Notes: generated by a model not told the origin, from the letters alone. A stretch of DNA of 64,000 nucleotides from Opitutaceae bacterium (GCA_016794785.1 JAEUHC010000027.1:248001-312000), one strand, 5' to 3'; counted from the first letter of the stretch, positions 16,578 to 26,165 are shown. Made by a program: numbers and translations.

Positions 16578-18119
16578 TCAATCGTTGGAGCGTTTTGCGC
16601 TTGGGATGTCAGGCCGCCGTGGCTCGGGATCGAAAAAACGCGCCCCGGCGCCGACGCGGTCGAAGTCACCGATATCGGCGCGCGCTTTCTCGGCGAACGC
16701 GAGCAGCCGGGCGGTGATCTGGGGATGTTGCGCGGCCACGTTGTTTCGTTCCCCGATGTCGGCCTCGAGATCGAAGAGCAGCGGCTCGGCAATCGCGGCG
16801 CTTTCCGCCGGAGCGACGAAGACGGCCCAGCGTTCGTCCTCCGGACGGGGCAGATGCAGTTTCCACCGGCCCGCGCGCACCGCCGTGAGCCGGGTGTGGG
16901 CGTAGTAGTAAAACGCCTCGGTCGGGCTGGTCGTGCCCGTCTGGCCGTGAATCAGCGGCGTGATGTCGTGGCCGTCGATGATCCGGTCCGTGGGCACGCG
17001 GGCGCCGGCGAGCTTGGCCACGGTGGGCAGCAGATCGAGGGTGGTGGCCGGCTCGTGGCTCGTCACTCCGGCCGGCACGCGGCCCGGGGCGCGCACGATA
17101 AACGGCACGCGGAAACCGCCTTCCCAACTCGAGGCTTTGGCGCCGCGCAAGGGACCGGAGGAGCCGAAGTGCGCGCCGCGTTCATCGCGTTGGTTGAACG
17201 GATACTTGAGCTGCCCCGCCGCATCCCGCGTCCGGTTGTCGTCGGGCGCGACCAGATGCCGGTCGAGAAACCACGGCCCGTTGTCGCTGGTGAAAATGAA
17301 ATAGGTGGACTCGTCCAACCCTTCGGCGCGGAGCGCGGCCCACAGCCGGCCCACCTGCGCATCGAGTTCCTCGACGACATCCCCGTAGAGCCCGGCGGAT
17401 GATTTCCCGGCGAAGGCCGGCGTGGCGGCGAGGCGCGTGTGCGGCATCGTGTGCGCGAGATACACGAAGAAGGGGCGGTCTTTGCTGCGTCGGATAAACG
17501 CAATCGCCTCGTCGGTGTAACGCTCGGTCAAGTTTGCCATCGCGGCGCCGCGCTCCACGAGCGTCGTGCCGCGCACCAGATTCACGGTGGAATCGTTGCT
17601 GGAGGGCGTGCCGAAAAACTCGTCGAAGCCCTGATGCGGCGGGAGCAGGTCCGGCTCGAAGTTCGTTTGTGAATGCCCGGCGAGATCCCATTTGCCGAAC
17701 GCCGCCGTGACGTAGCCGCGTGTCTTGAGGATTTCGGCGATGGTGATTTCCTGCGAGTGTAGCCGTGGATGATGTTCGACCTGGTTTTTTCGTTTCGCCA
17801 CGCGGAGCGGATAGCTTCCCGTCATGAGCGCGGCACGCGACGGACCGCATACCGGTTGCGCATAGAAGCTGGTGAAACGCATGCCCTCGGCGGCGAGTCG
17901 GTCGAGATTCGGTGTGCGGATCCGTTTCCCGCCGTAGCAACCCAGATCGCCGTAGCCGAGATCGTCTGCCAGGATGATGACAAAGTTGGGCGTGGCCTGC
18001 GGTGCGGTCGCGGGTTGCGCGGCGCTCGCCGCCGCGACGACAGCCAACACGGCGGCGGTAAACTGCGGGCAGGAGCTCTTCAGACGAGAAAGAAAAAGCG
18101 ATTTGACTGGGGAGAACAT
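16578..18119 (-). CDS. Secreted sulfatase (S1-type)
   Basis: 513 residues. A signal peptide covers about residues 15-42. The metal-binding strand NFVIILADDLGYGDLG has Asp 52-53. The formylglycine motif VCGPSRAALMTGSYP has Cys at 91. Further sulfatase landmarks are AFGKWDLAG, where the usual GKWHLG has Asp in place of His, and FTSDNGPW. The Asp for His change in the GKWH strand distinguishes it from the other four sulfatases here and may alter substrate contact. It sits 8 nt downstream of a TonB receptor and 10 nt upstream of the DUF1080-heme gene, so receptor, desulfation and oxidation are co-expressed. Confidence 0.92.
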   Translation of the reverse strand: MFSPVKSLFLSRLKSSCPQFTAAVLAVVAAASAAQPATAPQATPNFVIILADDLGYGDLGCYGGKRIRTPNLDRLAAEGMRFTSFYAQPVCGPSRAALMTGSYPLRVAKRKNQVEHHPRLHSQEITIAEILKTRGYVTAAFGKWDLAGHSQTNFEPDLLPPHQGFDEFFGTPSSNDSTVNLVRGTTLVERGAAMANLTERYTDEAIAFIRRSKDRPFFVYLAHTMPHTRLAATPAFAGKSSAGLYGDVVEELDAQVGRLWAALRAEGLDESTYFIFTSDNGPWFLDRHLVAPDDNRTRDAAGQLKYPFNQRDERGAHFGSSGPLRGAKASSWEGGFRVPFIVRAPGRVPAGVTSHEPATTLDLLPTVAKLAGARVPTDRIIDGHDITPLIHGQTGTTSPTEAFYYYAHTRLTAVRAGRWKLHLPRPEDERWAVFVAPAESAAIAEPLLFDLEADIGERNNVAAQHPQITARLLAFAEKARADIGDFDRVGAGARFFDPEPRRPDIPSAKRSND

Positions 18120-18127
18120 GGGGGTGG

Positions 18128-21100
18128 TTAGAAGCTGAAGGTGTTCGTCAGAAAGACATCGACGGGATTCGGATTCCGCACGACCGCGACGCGGCCGTCA
18201 GGATTAATGAGCACAGGGATGTATTTCTTGCTGCCGATGAGGTTGAGGGCGTTCAATTGGATCTTCCAACCGATCCGGTTGCCCAGCTTGCGCTCGTAGC
18301 CGATCATCACGTCGCCGTTGAACAGCGGGTTGTCGAAAAAGGCGTTCTTCAGATCGGGAATCACGACGCCGGCGGTCGTGCTCAACGAGCGGTAGCCGAC
18401 CGCCGCCTTGCTCTGCCAGCGCAACGAGCCGCCGAATTGGAAACCCCTGAGCCGGCCCTCGGTGAACCGGTAGTTGGAGACGAGGTTGACTCGATGTTTG
18501 CGTTGCTCGGCCGCGATGGCGCCATCACGGGCGAGGACGGCCGCGAGCGCGTTGAAGGTGCCGGCCACAAACCGGCTTTCGTAAGTGAAAGGCTCGTTGC
18601 GCGTCACCGAATCGAGCAAGCCGTTAAGCCCCGACGCCGCGATTTCCTCCCGATGCAGCCGGGCGACCGCGGCGGCAACGACGGCGGTGTCGGACTGAAC
18701 GGTTTCCTGCTGGGAGTAGTTCAAGGACACGTTCCAGCTCGGGGTGACGCGGCCGACGAGCTCCGCCTCGTAGCCTTTCGCGGTGTAGGAATTCGTGATT
18801 GTGGGGCGTTGGACCGGGTTCAGCGAAGCGCCGAAGGGCTGCCCGTTCGCCCCATCCACGGTGTTGTAGCGGTTGCCATGGCTCTTCGCGAGCGAGAGGT
18901 TGAGAATCGTATCGTAGAGTTGTTGGTAGGACGTGAAGCGTCCGACCGCGCCAGGGGGCTGCCCCGGGGCACCGAGGTATTGCTGGATCGTCAGCGTGCG
19001 CGAATTCTCGAAAGCCCGCTCCAGCATCGTGGTGATCGCGCCACCGGCGAGGGCGCCGCCGCCCACACTTGCGGAAACGTCCTCGCTGGACGTCTCGAAG
19101 CGGTTCAGGCGCAGCGAGAGTGCGCGGTCGCGGAGTTCGAGCGTGATCCCGTAGTCCCGGGTCTTGCCGGTCGGATTGCCCAGCGGGTTGCGCTTGATGT
19201 CGTTGCGGGCAAGGTCGGCCGTGAAGTTTCCGGACTCGCTGAAGTGCGCGCTCAGGTTGGTCGGCAGGGCTTTGGTCCACGCTTTCGGCACGTGCAGCAC
19301 CAAGCTCTTGGTGACGGTGTTGCCGCTGTTGGTCGAAGGTGCGGCGTAGTCGATATCCATGTTGCGGAGGTCCCACTCGCCGTTGGGCAGCCGGGCGATG
19401 CCGGGGCTCGAGTAGCTCCGCGAGATGTCGCGGCGGGCGCCGAGCATTGCGATCAAATGGCCGTGCCAAAATTCACCCTGCCAGCTAGCGACCTTTGACT
19501 CGATTTTTTGGACGGTGCGGTCGCCTTCGTTGAGCGCGTAGTAAACCTGGAACTCATCCGTGAAAGTCGGTGTGCCATTCTGCGGGTTGCGCCGCGGCGC
19601 TCCGAAGTGGCTGTAAACTTGCCGATACCGGTCGCCGCTACGCGGGATCGGATTGGTCACGTAGTCGGTGATGCGGACCTGATTGGCCGCGGTGAGATGC
19701 TGGAGCGACGGGGTCAGGTAGTTGACCTGCATGACCTTCATGCGCGGTCCGTTCAACAGGGGACCGGCGAGAGCGCCCGCGATGTTCGTGCCGGACCCGG
19801 GGACATCGGTCCAGACCGGATTGCGAAGCCGGAAGCTGCGGTCGATCTCCTGGGTGCCCCAGAAGCCGGTCAGCGTGTGCCGCCCAAGCCAGCGGGCCAC
19901 GCCGGCTTTCTCGGTGAAATCGAACCGGTAGAACGCGGTCGCCTGCGCGGCTTCGCGCCTCGTCGTGCGGGTGCGCTCGGCCATGTCGTCCCCGTTGCCC
20001 TGCGACATGATGTAGGCACGGCCCACGTTGGGATTGGGCTGGAGGTCGGGCAGGTAGGAATTGATGTCCACGATGAGCATGTTGCTGTTCGTGTTCGCAT
20101 GCACCAACTGGGACTTGTTCTCGTAGCGTTGCCGATCGTAGGCGAACTGGATGCCGCCGCGCCCGCCGGCGAACACTTGATCGAGCGACACGTTCTTCGC
20201 ATCGAAGCTCTCGCGGACCCTGCTGCCATCGCCTGCGACCATGAGTTTCGTATTGTCGAGCATGGCGCGGTTCTGGACGACCGGGCTGGTGTAGCCGGGC
20301 AAGAGGCCGAGATACTCGAGCGGCGCGACGCCAAGAAAGTCGACTTGCCGGGTGTTGGGCGGCGAGGACGGATTCAGGAGCTGCCACTGCACGCGCCCAA
20401 GCACTCCGGCGATCGAGGCGTCTGGCAGCCCGACGCTCGCGCGCTGGGCACCGGGGGAATTGTAGGTCACGGGTAGTTGGAAGAACCAGGGCGTGAAGCC
20501 GGCATTGGGGATGTTGGCTTCGGTGAACTGCCCCGTTCGATTGTCGACCGTGAGTTTCGGCGCGTATCCGCCGTTGCCCATCCAAGCGATGCGGGCCGGC
20601 AAGGCGCCGTCGTTCAGTGCCCGGACGTCGCTGGCGGAATAGGACGGGGCCGAAAACCAGGGCGTGATGCCGTCCAAAGGCGGGACGACGTTGGGCGGGT
20701 TGGCGACGGTCCAGCCATACTCGCCATTGGCCTTGAGGGTCAGGGGCCCAAGGATTTCGGATTTCTTGTTCTGCATGAGGACGGCCTTCAGCGCGAGGTA
20801 GAGGCGGTCGGCCTGTTCAAACGCCGGGCGCTGCTGGAACTCGGTCGTTTCCCGCAGACCGGCGATGCGCAGCGCGACGCGGTTCGGCACCAACGCAAAG
20901 TTGTAGTCGAGGTTCTCGCGATGCGAACTGCGGAGGCCGACGCGGAGCGTGGCCTCGCCGAAGTTTCCGAACGTTTCCGCCGGCTTGACGCTGTTGTCGA
21001 TGATCCCACCGACCTCGCCTATGCCGAAAAGCAAAGCGTTGGGCCCGCGGCTGATCGTCACGCGATCGGTGTTGAAGCTGTCGAAGGGGATATCGGTGAG

Positions 21101-21556
21101 GAAAAAGCCGCGCGTGATCGACGCCTTGGCCAAACCGCGGACGCGCTGGCCGCTGCTCTGCGGGGTCGTGCGCTCCTCAGTGATGGTGTAAAACTGGGTG
21201 CCGGCCAAACCGCCGCCGGCGAAATTCCCCTGCACGCCCGATACTTCCATGCTGGCTGTGTAGGCGAGGACGGACGCCGCATCGGTGGCGCCCATGTCGG
21301 TGAAGAAATCCTTGGTGATGACCGAAACCGGCGCTCCGACGTCGCGGAGCGGCGTGTTGAGCCGGGAGCCAGCTAGGGTGCTGGTCGCTTGATAGCCGCG
21401 GTCGGTTCCGGCTTCGACTGTGAACGGACTCAACACTACGACGGACTGGTCGGGATTCGCGTTCGGCTTCGCGCTGGAATTCTCGGCCGCAGCAAGAGCG
21501 GAGGTGAACACCAATGCGAGAGTGAGAACAGTGACATCATGCAGGGAGTGCTTCAT
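18128..21556 (-). CDS. TonB-dependent outer-membrane receptor
   Basis: 1142 residues, signal peptide about 1-23. A TonB-box-like VVVLSPFTVEAG (about 39-50) precedes a plug domain (SRLNTPLRDVGAPVSVI, then DAASVLAYT). A long beta-barrel ends in the C-terminal aromatic typical of outer-membrane proteins (TNTFSF). It lacks the carboxypeptidase-like N-terminal domain found in three other receptors of this window. The plug style is common in Opitutaceae. It is placed between two sulfatase genes (63 nt after the upstream one, 8 nt before the downstream one). It presumably imports a sulfated or desulfated oligosaccharide; the ligand cannot be read from sequence. Confidence 0.9.
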   Translation of the reverse strand: MKHSLHDVTVLTLALVFTSALAAAENSSAKPNANPDQSVVVLSPFTVEAGTDRGYQATSTLAGSRLNTPLRDVGAPVSVITKDFFTDMGATDAASVLAYTASMEVSGVQGNFAGGGLAGTQFYTITEERTTPQSSGQRVRGLAKASITRGFFLTDIPFDSFNTDRVTISRGPNALLFGIGEVGGIIDNSVKPAETFGNFGEATLRVGLRSSHRENLDYNFALVPNRVALRIAGLRETTEFQQRPAFEQADRLYLALKAVLMQNKKSEILGPLTLKANGEYGWTVANPPNVVPPLDGITPWFSAPSYSASDVRALNDGALPARIAWMGNGGYAPKLTVDNRTGQFTEANIPNAGFTPWFFQLPVTYNSPGAQRASVGLPDASIAGVLGRVQWQLLNPSSPPNTRQVDFLGVAPLEYLGLLPGYTSPVVQNRAMLDNTKLMVAGDGSRVRESFDAKNVSLDQVFAGGRGGIQFAYDRQRYENKSQLVHANTNSNMLIVDINSYLPDLQPNPNVGRAYIMSQGNGDDMAERTRTTRREAAQATAFYRFDFTEKAGVARWLGRHTLTGFWGTQEIDRSFRLRNPVWTDVPGSGTNIAGALAGPLLNGPRMKVMQVNYLTPSLQHLTAANQVRITDYVTNPIPRSGDRYRQVYSHFGAPRRNPQNGTPTFTDEFQVYYALNEGDRTVQKIESKVASWQGEFWHGHLIAMLGARRDISRSYSSPGIARLPNGEWDLRNMDIDYAAPSTNSGNTVTKSLVLHVPKAWTKALPTNLSAHFSESGNFTADLARNDIKRNPLGNPTGKTRDYGITLELRDRALSLRLNRFETSSEDVSASVGGGALAGGAITTMLERAFENSRTLTIQQYLGAPGQPPGAVGRFTSYQQLYDTILNLSLAKSHGNRYNTVDGANGQPFGASLNPVQRPTITNSYTAKGYEAELVGRVTPSWNVSLNYSQQETVQSDTAVVAAAVARLHREEIAASGLNGLLDSVTRNEPFTYESRFVAGTFNALAAVLARDGAIAAEQRKHRVNLVSNYRFTEGRLRGFQFGGSLRWQSKAAVGYRSLSTTAGVVIPDLKNAFFDNPLFNGDVMIGYERKLGNRIGWKIQLNALNLIGSKKYIPVLINPDGRVAVVRNPNPVDVFLTNTFSF

Positions 21557-21619
21557 GGGGTTTTTTGTTTTTAGGGGGTTCGAGTTCGGCAGTGGAGGCT
21601 GCCGACAAGGCGAAAGGGA

Positions 21620-23047
21620 TCAGCGGGGGACCTTGGGCAGGTCGAGCGTGGGCCGGTGCGCTTCTGCGCCTTCGGCGCCGGGCCGGGGGAGAATCGTCCG
21701 GGGATTCACCGGACGACCCGCGGGCCGGGAGTTCGCGGCGATCTCCGCCTCGAAATCGGAGAGACGTCGGCGCAGATCGGCGACGAGGTCGGGATGGGCG
21801 CCGGCCACATCCTTCACTTCCCCGATGTCGTTTTTCAGGTCGTAGAGTTCGCCGGAGACAAAGAGCTTCCATGGGCCCGCCCGCACGGCCCGCAGCGTGT
21901 TTTCCTGATGGTAGAAAAAGGCTGCGTGGGGACTGCGCGCGCCCGGCGCGCCGGTGAGCAGGGCACGGATGTTGCGCCCATCGAGCACGCGATCGGTGGG
22001 CACGCTTCCGCCCGTGAGATCGGCGAGCGTGGGCATGAGGTCCATTTGCGTGGCCAGTTCGTCGCAAACGGTGCCGGGCGGAATGACACCCGGCCAGTGC
22101 GCGATCAACGGCACGCGCTGGCCGCCCTCGAAGGCGGAGCCCTTGCCGCCGCGCAGGGGGACATTGTTGACCGGGCCCGCGCCACCGTTGTCGGACGTGA
22201 ACAACACCAGCGTCTTTTCCGCGACGCCGACTTCGGCGAGGGTGTCGAGCAGGCGGCCGACGCTCCAGTCCACCTCCCGGATCTGCGCCTTCAGGACATC
22301 GTCGCTGGCCGTGAACTCCTGCCGGGCGGCGCGCGGTCCGTGGACAAACGCGTGCGGCAGGTAGAGGAAAAACGGACGCGTGCGATTCGCGCGGATGAAG
22401 GCGGTCGCCTCGTCGGTAAACAGCCGGCACAGCTCGGCCTGGTCCTGCATCGTGCGCACTTCGCCGATGACCGCGGAACCACGCATCAGCGGCAGGAGAG
22501 GAAATTGCCAGCCTCCCGGGTGTGCCGGCCACATGTCATTGGAGTAGAGGATGCCATAATACGCATCGAAGCCCTGGTCGGTGGGCAAAAATCCGGGTTG
22601 GTCGCCGAGATGCCACTTGCCGAAGCAGCCGGTCGCATAGCCGGCCTTGCGCAGCACCTCGGCGACCGTGATCTCAGAAGGATGCAGCGCCACAGTGTCG
22701 GCGGGAAAAAGGACGGAGTGGCCCGAGCCGCGGCCGAGCCCCACGCGGCGCGGGTAGCTCCCGGTCATGAGGGCGGCGCGCGCGGGGGAGCAGAGCGGGG
22801 CGGCCGCGTAGAAGGAGGTGAAGATCCGGCCCTCCGCGGCCATGCGGTCGAGCCGGGGTGTTTGCGTCTTGGGCGCGCCGAACGGGCTCGTGCTGGAGTA
22901 GCCAAGGTCGTCGATGTTGATCAGAACGATGTTGGGCCGGGTGGCGCCCGCCGGGGCTGCCGCGGTGTCGACGACGCCGCCGAGCCCCGCGGCGACGAGC
23001 AGGCGCAGGACAAGGGAGCACCGCCGGACAAAGGTGACGGGAGACAT
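21620..23047 (-). CDS. Secreted sulfatase (S1-type)
   Basis: 475 residues from the ATG at 23047, which lies 4 nt after the upstream stop. The longer open frame extends into the upstream gene and lacks a signal peptide, so it is rejected. A signal peptide covers about 1-31. Metal-binding NIVLINIDDLGYS has Asp 46-47. The catalytic motif LCSPARAALMTGSYP has Cys 86 for formylglycine maturation. CFGKWHLGD and FTSDNGGAG follow at the expected spacing. Compact length and motif fit exo-acting carbohydrate sulfatases, but the position of sulfate removal is not predictable by eye. Confidence 0.92.
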   Translation of the reverse strand: MSPVTFVRRCSLVLRLLVAAGLGGVVDTAAAPAGATRPNIVLINIDDLGYSSTSPFGAPKTQTPRLDRMAAEGRIFTSFYAAAPLCSPARAALMTGSYPRRVGLGRGSGHSVLFPADTVALHPSEITVAEVLRKAGYATGCFGKWHLGDQPGFLPTDQGFDAYYGILYSNDMWPAHPGGWQFPLLPLMRGSAVIGEVRTMQDQAELCRLFTDEATAFIRANRTRPFFLYLPHAFVHGPRAARQEFTASDDVLKAQIREVDWSVGRLLDTLAEVGVAEKTLVLFTSDNGGAGPVNNVPLRGGKGSAFEGGQRVPLIAHWPGVIPPGTVCDELATQMDLMPTLADLTGGSVPTDRVLDGRNIRALLTGAPGARSPHAAFFYHQENTLRAVRAGPWKLFVSGELYDLKNDIGEVKDVAGAHPDLVADLRRRLSDFEAEIAANSRPAGRPVNPRTILPRPGAEGAEAHRPTLDLPKVPR

Positions 23048-23051
23048 GGCC

Positions 23052-23951
23052 TCAGATGGCTTTCGCCACGGGAGTGGAGGCTTGGACCGAGGATCGGCCG
23101 GGGATCTTTTTGAAGCGCCGGGTGAGGTCGGCGAGCGAACTCTCGACGGCCATGCGCTCAAGGCTGCTGGCGCCGACGAAACCGTCGCAGCCGGTGGCGG
23201 AAATGACGCGGCTCGCATCGTCGGGCGTGTTGATCGGGCCGCCGTGGCAGAGAAAGAGAATGTCTTTCCGGATCGTCGAGGCGGCGGCCATGATCGCCCG
23301 GGTGCGTTGGAGGGTGTGGTCCCAGCTGACGACGGCGTTGGTCACGCCGATGCTGCCGCCGACCGTGGTGCCGACGTGGGTGATGATGGCGTCGGCGCCG
23401 GCCTCGGCCATCGCGATGGCCTCCTCGGGCGAGCTGACATAGACGATGGAGAAGAGGTCCATGCGGCGCGCGAGGGCGACCATCTCGAATTCCTTTTTCA
23501 CGCTCATGCCGGTCTCCTCGAGGATGCCGCGGAACTGGCCGTCGATGATGGTGTGCGTCGGAAAATTGTTCACGCCGGAGAAGCCCATGGCCTTCACCTC
23601 ACCGAGCCAGTGCCACATGCGGCGGCGCGGATCGGTGGCGTGGACGCCGCAGATGACGGGAATCTCCTCCACGACGGGCAGGACCTCGTATTGGCCGATG
23701 TCCATCGCGACGGCGTTGGCATCGCCGTAGGCCATGAGGCCGGCGGTCGAGCCGTGGCCGGCCATCCGGAAACGACCGGAGTTGTAAACGATGAGGAGAT
23801 CGGCGCCGCCCTTCTCGATGAACTTCGCCGAAATGCCGGTGCCGGCCCCGGCGGCGATGATCGCCTCGCCGCGCGCGAGGGTGGCGCGCAGACGTTCGAC
23901 GACTTCCGTGCGGGTGTAGGGATTTCCTTTTCCAGTCCAAGGGTTGGGCAT
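23052..23951 (-). CDS. Phosphoenolpyruvate hydrolase-like TIM-barrel protein (PF09370 type)
   Basis: 299 residues, no signal peptide, cytoplasmic. The sequence matches the PEP-hydrolase-like / IGPS-like TIM-barrel family: AGAGTGISAKFIEKGGADL near the start, YNSGRFRMAGHGS, GVHATDPRR, AGADAIITHVG, and LCHGGPI near the C-terminus. This family is the C-terminal half of plant Tm-1. In bacteria it is often encoded with a Tm-1-like UPF0261 protein, and such a gene occurs at the right edge of this window, not adjacent. The biochemical reaction is not established. It is second in the operon, 12 nt after the Dabb gene and 4 nt before a sulfatase. Confidence 0.85.
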   Translation of the reverse strand: MPNPWTGKGNPYTRTEVVERLRATLARGEAIIAAGAGTGISAKFIEKGGADLLIVYNSGRFRMAGHGSTAGLMAYGDANAVAMDIGQYEVLPVVEEIPVICGVHATDPRRRMWHWLGEVKAMGFSGVNNFPTHTIIDGQFRGILEETGMSVKKEFEMVALARRMDLFSIVYVSSPEEAIAMAEAGADAIITHVGTTVGGSIGVTNAVVSWDHTLQRTRAIMAAASTIRKDILFLCHGGPINTPDDASRVISATGCDGFVGASSLERMAVESSLADLTRRFKKIPGRSSVQASTPVAKAI

Positions 23952-23963
23952 GATGGAGTGCGG

Positions 23964-24269
23964 TTAATTGACGAGCTGATCGACAACGATGACGCGTGCG
24001 AGCCGGGGGATCACGACCTGCACGGCGGCCTGATGCACGGGATGCGGCAGATAGGCATCGCGCGCGGCGACGCTCTCGAAGGTGAAGATGAAGCTGTGCG
24101 TGAAGCCGTCGGTCAGGCCCTCGGTGCTCACGTCGGGCGACCAGTTGAACGCGACGATTCCGGGGATGGCCTTGGGCAAATCGGCGATGGTGCGGCGGAC
24201 GAGCTCGATGTCGTCCGCCGTGCACTCGGGCTTGAATTGAAACAGGGCGAGGTGATTGACGAGGGGCAT
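23964..24269 (-). CDS. Dabb (stress-responsive alpha/beta barrel) family protein
   Basis: 101 residues, no signal. It starts MPLVNHLALFQFKP, with the later SFIFTFESVAARDAYLPHP and HQAAV segments diagnostic of the dimeric alpha/beta-barrel (Dabb) fold. The HPVH stretch is conserved in the family. Members are small, often of unknown function, and some act in degradation of small organic molecules. It is the promoter-proximal gene of the nine-gene minus-strand operon, with the GTGTG/GTGTG operator 128 nt upstream of its ATG. The role here is unknown; it may act on the product handled by the PEP-hydrolase-like neighbour. Confidence 0.85.
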   Translation of the reverse strand: MPLVNHLALFQFKPECTADDIELVRRTIADLPKAIPGIVAFNWSPDVSTEGLTDGFTHSFIFTFESVAARDAYLPHPVHQAAVQVVIPRLARVIVVDQLVN

Positions 24270-24619
24270 GGTGGAGATTGCGAGGCGGGGACCGAGGGGA
24301 GGGAACGCGGGGGTGAGTAGCGGCGGTTTGCCGAGTGCGGCATCCGATCGGTGCGTTGAACTTGCGCTCCGGAACGCAGAAGAGAAGATGCGGCCTCACA
24401 CCACCTCCCGACGATTTCACACCTTCGCTGATGCGTGCTTTGGTCCGCTGGGACGAGATGAACCCACGTGCGCGCCGTTCATCCCGACACGTTTTTTCCG
24501 GCGAAGGCATCACGGCGGACGAGCGGCGTCGCGTGCGACGCGGACAGGCGTGCCAAGATTCACGGGCCTGACGGGTTAACGCGATGTCTGGCCCAACGGC
24601 GGTATCGGTAAGGAATTTT
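24270..24619. other. Intergenic promoter region upstream of the Dabb operon
   Basis: About 350 nt without a gene, between the Dabb start and the stop of the sorbosone-dehydrogenase-like gene. It holds the conserved direct-repeat element at 24392-24424. I see no coding sequence, RNA gene or clear sigma-70 box. The rest (24425-24619) carries nothing I can name. Confidence 0.6.
24392..24424 (-). promoter_or_regulatory. AraC-type direct-repeat operator, copy A
   Basis: On the minus strand it reads GTGTGAAATCGTCGG, 6 nt, then GTGTGAGGCC; the GTGTG units start 21 bp apart. Two other copies (49021 and 54677) share nearly every base. Similarity to copy B continues a further 12 nt (TCTTCTCTTC-like). 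The proximal half-site is 128 nt upstream of the Dabb ATG. Two same-face direct repeats 21 bp apart are the classical arrangement for an AraC-family activator. Confidence 0.7.
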
Positions 24620-26164
24620 TCAGTATACGCGATGGGCGGTATACCAGAAGCGAGTCGAAGAGATTTCGCCCAACTTTGACCGTAGGGTCTTGGGCAAAAC
24701 GATATCATACACCCGATTCTCCCGCGGCTTCTGGTCCAACTGAAGAGTCAATACGTTCCCGTTGATGGCAACGTGGGCACAGGCGTGGGTTTCCAACTCA
24801 AACTTCTGGGAGCCGTAGGCTGCATGGTAGGCGATTCGGTAGGATTCCACCTTATATGCGGGCAACCCGGCCGGATCCTCGATCGGAGCGTTGAAGGTGA
24901 ACGCGAAACCCTGCGGCGTCAGCTTGACCGAATCCACCTGCAAGAACGGCTTTCCATTATAGGTCACCTTTTTGATCCCCTCCCGGCCCGGCCAGCTCAG
25001 ATGAGTCTTGCCGAGATAAAGCGACGCTCCGTCCCGGGTGTAGAGGATGCGGTTGTTCCCCATGCCGATGCTTTCCGTCTCCAACAAATGGGCGCCGGTC
25101 CCCTGATGCTGACCGTGCACCACATCGGGCAGATGGCGAATGAGCCGCGAGGAGTTCATTTCGCCGGTGATCAATTGTTCCGCCGCTTGATCGCCGGTGA
25201 GCAGCGGTCCGAAACTAGGTTTGTAGGGAAGAATCTGCGTCATGGAGTTGGCGCAATCGCCCTGCGGAAACAGCCCCGCCGCCTTGACCCGCAAGGCATC
25301 CAGCTGGGCCACGGGCAGCCTGCTGGGTTCCATGTCGGGAGGATTCTCACCCCACAGCAACGAAGCGGGATGACCATGGAAACCGCCCGGGACGACCCGA
25401 TGCAACTTGGAGGCGCCCACCCAGTCGCCCTGGTTGTCCGTCACCCAAAGCTGATCGTTGGCATCCATATAGAGTCCGTTCGGCGTGCGAAACCCGGTCG
25501 CGTAAACCTGCGCCTGCGACGAGCCCGGCGCGATGCGCAGGACGCAGCCCCGGTAAGGAACGCGCGAATACATGCGCGGCACCGCTTCCTTCTTTTCGCT
25601 CCACGTTCCGTGCCTCCCGCCGCCGAGGAACTTGTCCAGGGTCAGGCCGCCGGTGTTGTTCCATTTCCCGCGCACCTCCTCCCGGACGCCGCTGCCATTC
25701 GAGGCCGTGCCGAGCGTGAGGTAGATGTTCTGCTTCGAATCCTTCACCAGGCCAAAGGCGAACTCGTGATAATTTCCGCTCAGGCCCCAGTCATTGGAGA
25801 CCGTTTCGTAAAAGTCGGCCACCCCGTCGCCATTCCGGTCGTGCAGTCTCGTCAGCTCGGCCCGCTGGAGGACCAGAATCGTGCCCGCGGCTTCAACATA
25901 GAGCCCCAGCGGCTCATGCAGCCCCGAGGCAAAGAGCGACCACTTGCCGGTGACTTCATCGTATTTCATGACCTCGCCCCGGTGGAAACAAGCGACCAGC
26001 CGACCCTCCGCATCGAGGTCCAGCCCGCCGATCTGGTTGTCCACCCCGGCGGGAGCGGGAATGGACACAACGGTGTAGTGATCCTCCCACGAAAACTGCG
26101 CCCGGCCCAACGGGGCCAAAAAAGTGAGGCCCAAAAGGGCGAGAATCGGCTGCGATAGTTTCAT
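24620..26164 (-). CDS. Secreted glucose/sorbosone dehydrogenase-like beta-propeller
   Basis: 514 residues with signal peptide (cleaved near GRA-QFSW, about 22). The body is a six-bladed propeller of the glucose/L-sorbosone dehydrogenase type: DLDAEGRLVACFHRGEV, TRLHDRNGDGVADFYE (a calcium-binding-like DxNxDG loop), YRGCVLRIAPGS, YATGFRTPNGLYMDANDQLWVTDNQG. No CxxCH is present, but the gene immediately upstream (1-nt gap) encodes a cytochrome c, which likely takes its electrons. The C-terminal ~120 residues form a separate beta-rich domain. The substrate is unknown. It ends the four-gene metallophosphatase operon. Confidence 0.8.
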   Translation of the reverse strand: MKLSQPILALLGLTFLAPLGRAQFSWEDHYTVVSIPAPAGVDNQIGGLDLDAEGRLVACFHRGEVMKYDEVTGKWSLFASGLHEPLGLYVEAAGTILVLQRAELTRLHDRNGDGVADFYETVSNDWGLSGNYHEFAFGLVKDSKQNIYLTLGTASNGSGVREEVRGKWNNTGGLTLDKFLGGGRHGTWSEKKEAVPRMYSRVPYRGCVLRIAPGSSQAQVYATGFRTPNGLYMDANDQLWVTDNQGDWVGASKLHRVVPGGFHGHPASLLWGENPPDMEPSRLPVAQLDALRVKAAGLFPQGDCANSMTQILPYKPSFGPLLTGDQAAEQLITGEMNSSRLIRHLPDVVHGQHQGTGAHLLETESIGMGNNRILYTRDGASLYLGKTHLSWPGREGIKKVTYNGKPFLQVDSVKLTPQGFAFTFNAPIEDPAGLPAYKVESYRIAYHAAYGSQKFELETHACAHVAINGNVLTLQLDQKPRENRVYDIVLPKTLRSKLGEISSTRFWYTAHRVY

Positions 26165-26165
26165 G

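Noticed and set aside
24773..26158. 461-codon plus-strand frame
   Set aside because: Antisense to the sorbosone-dehydrogenase-like gene.
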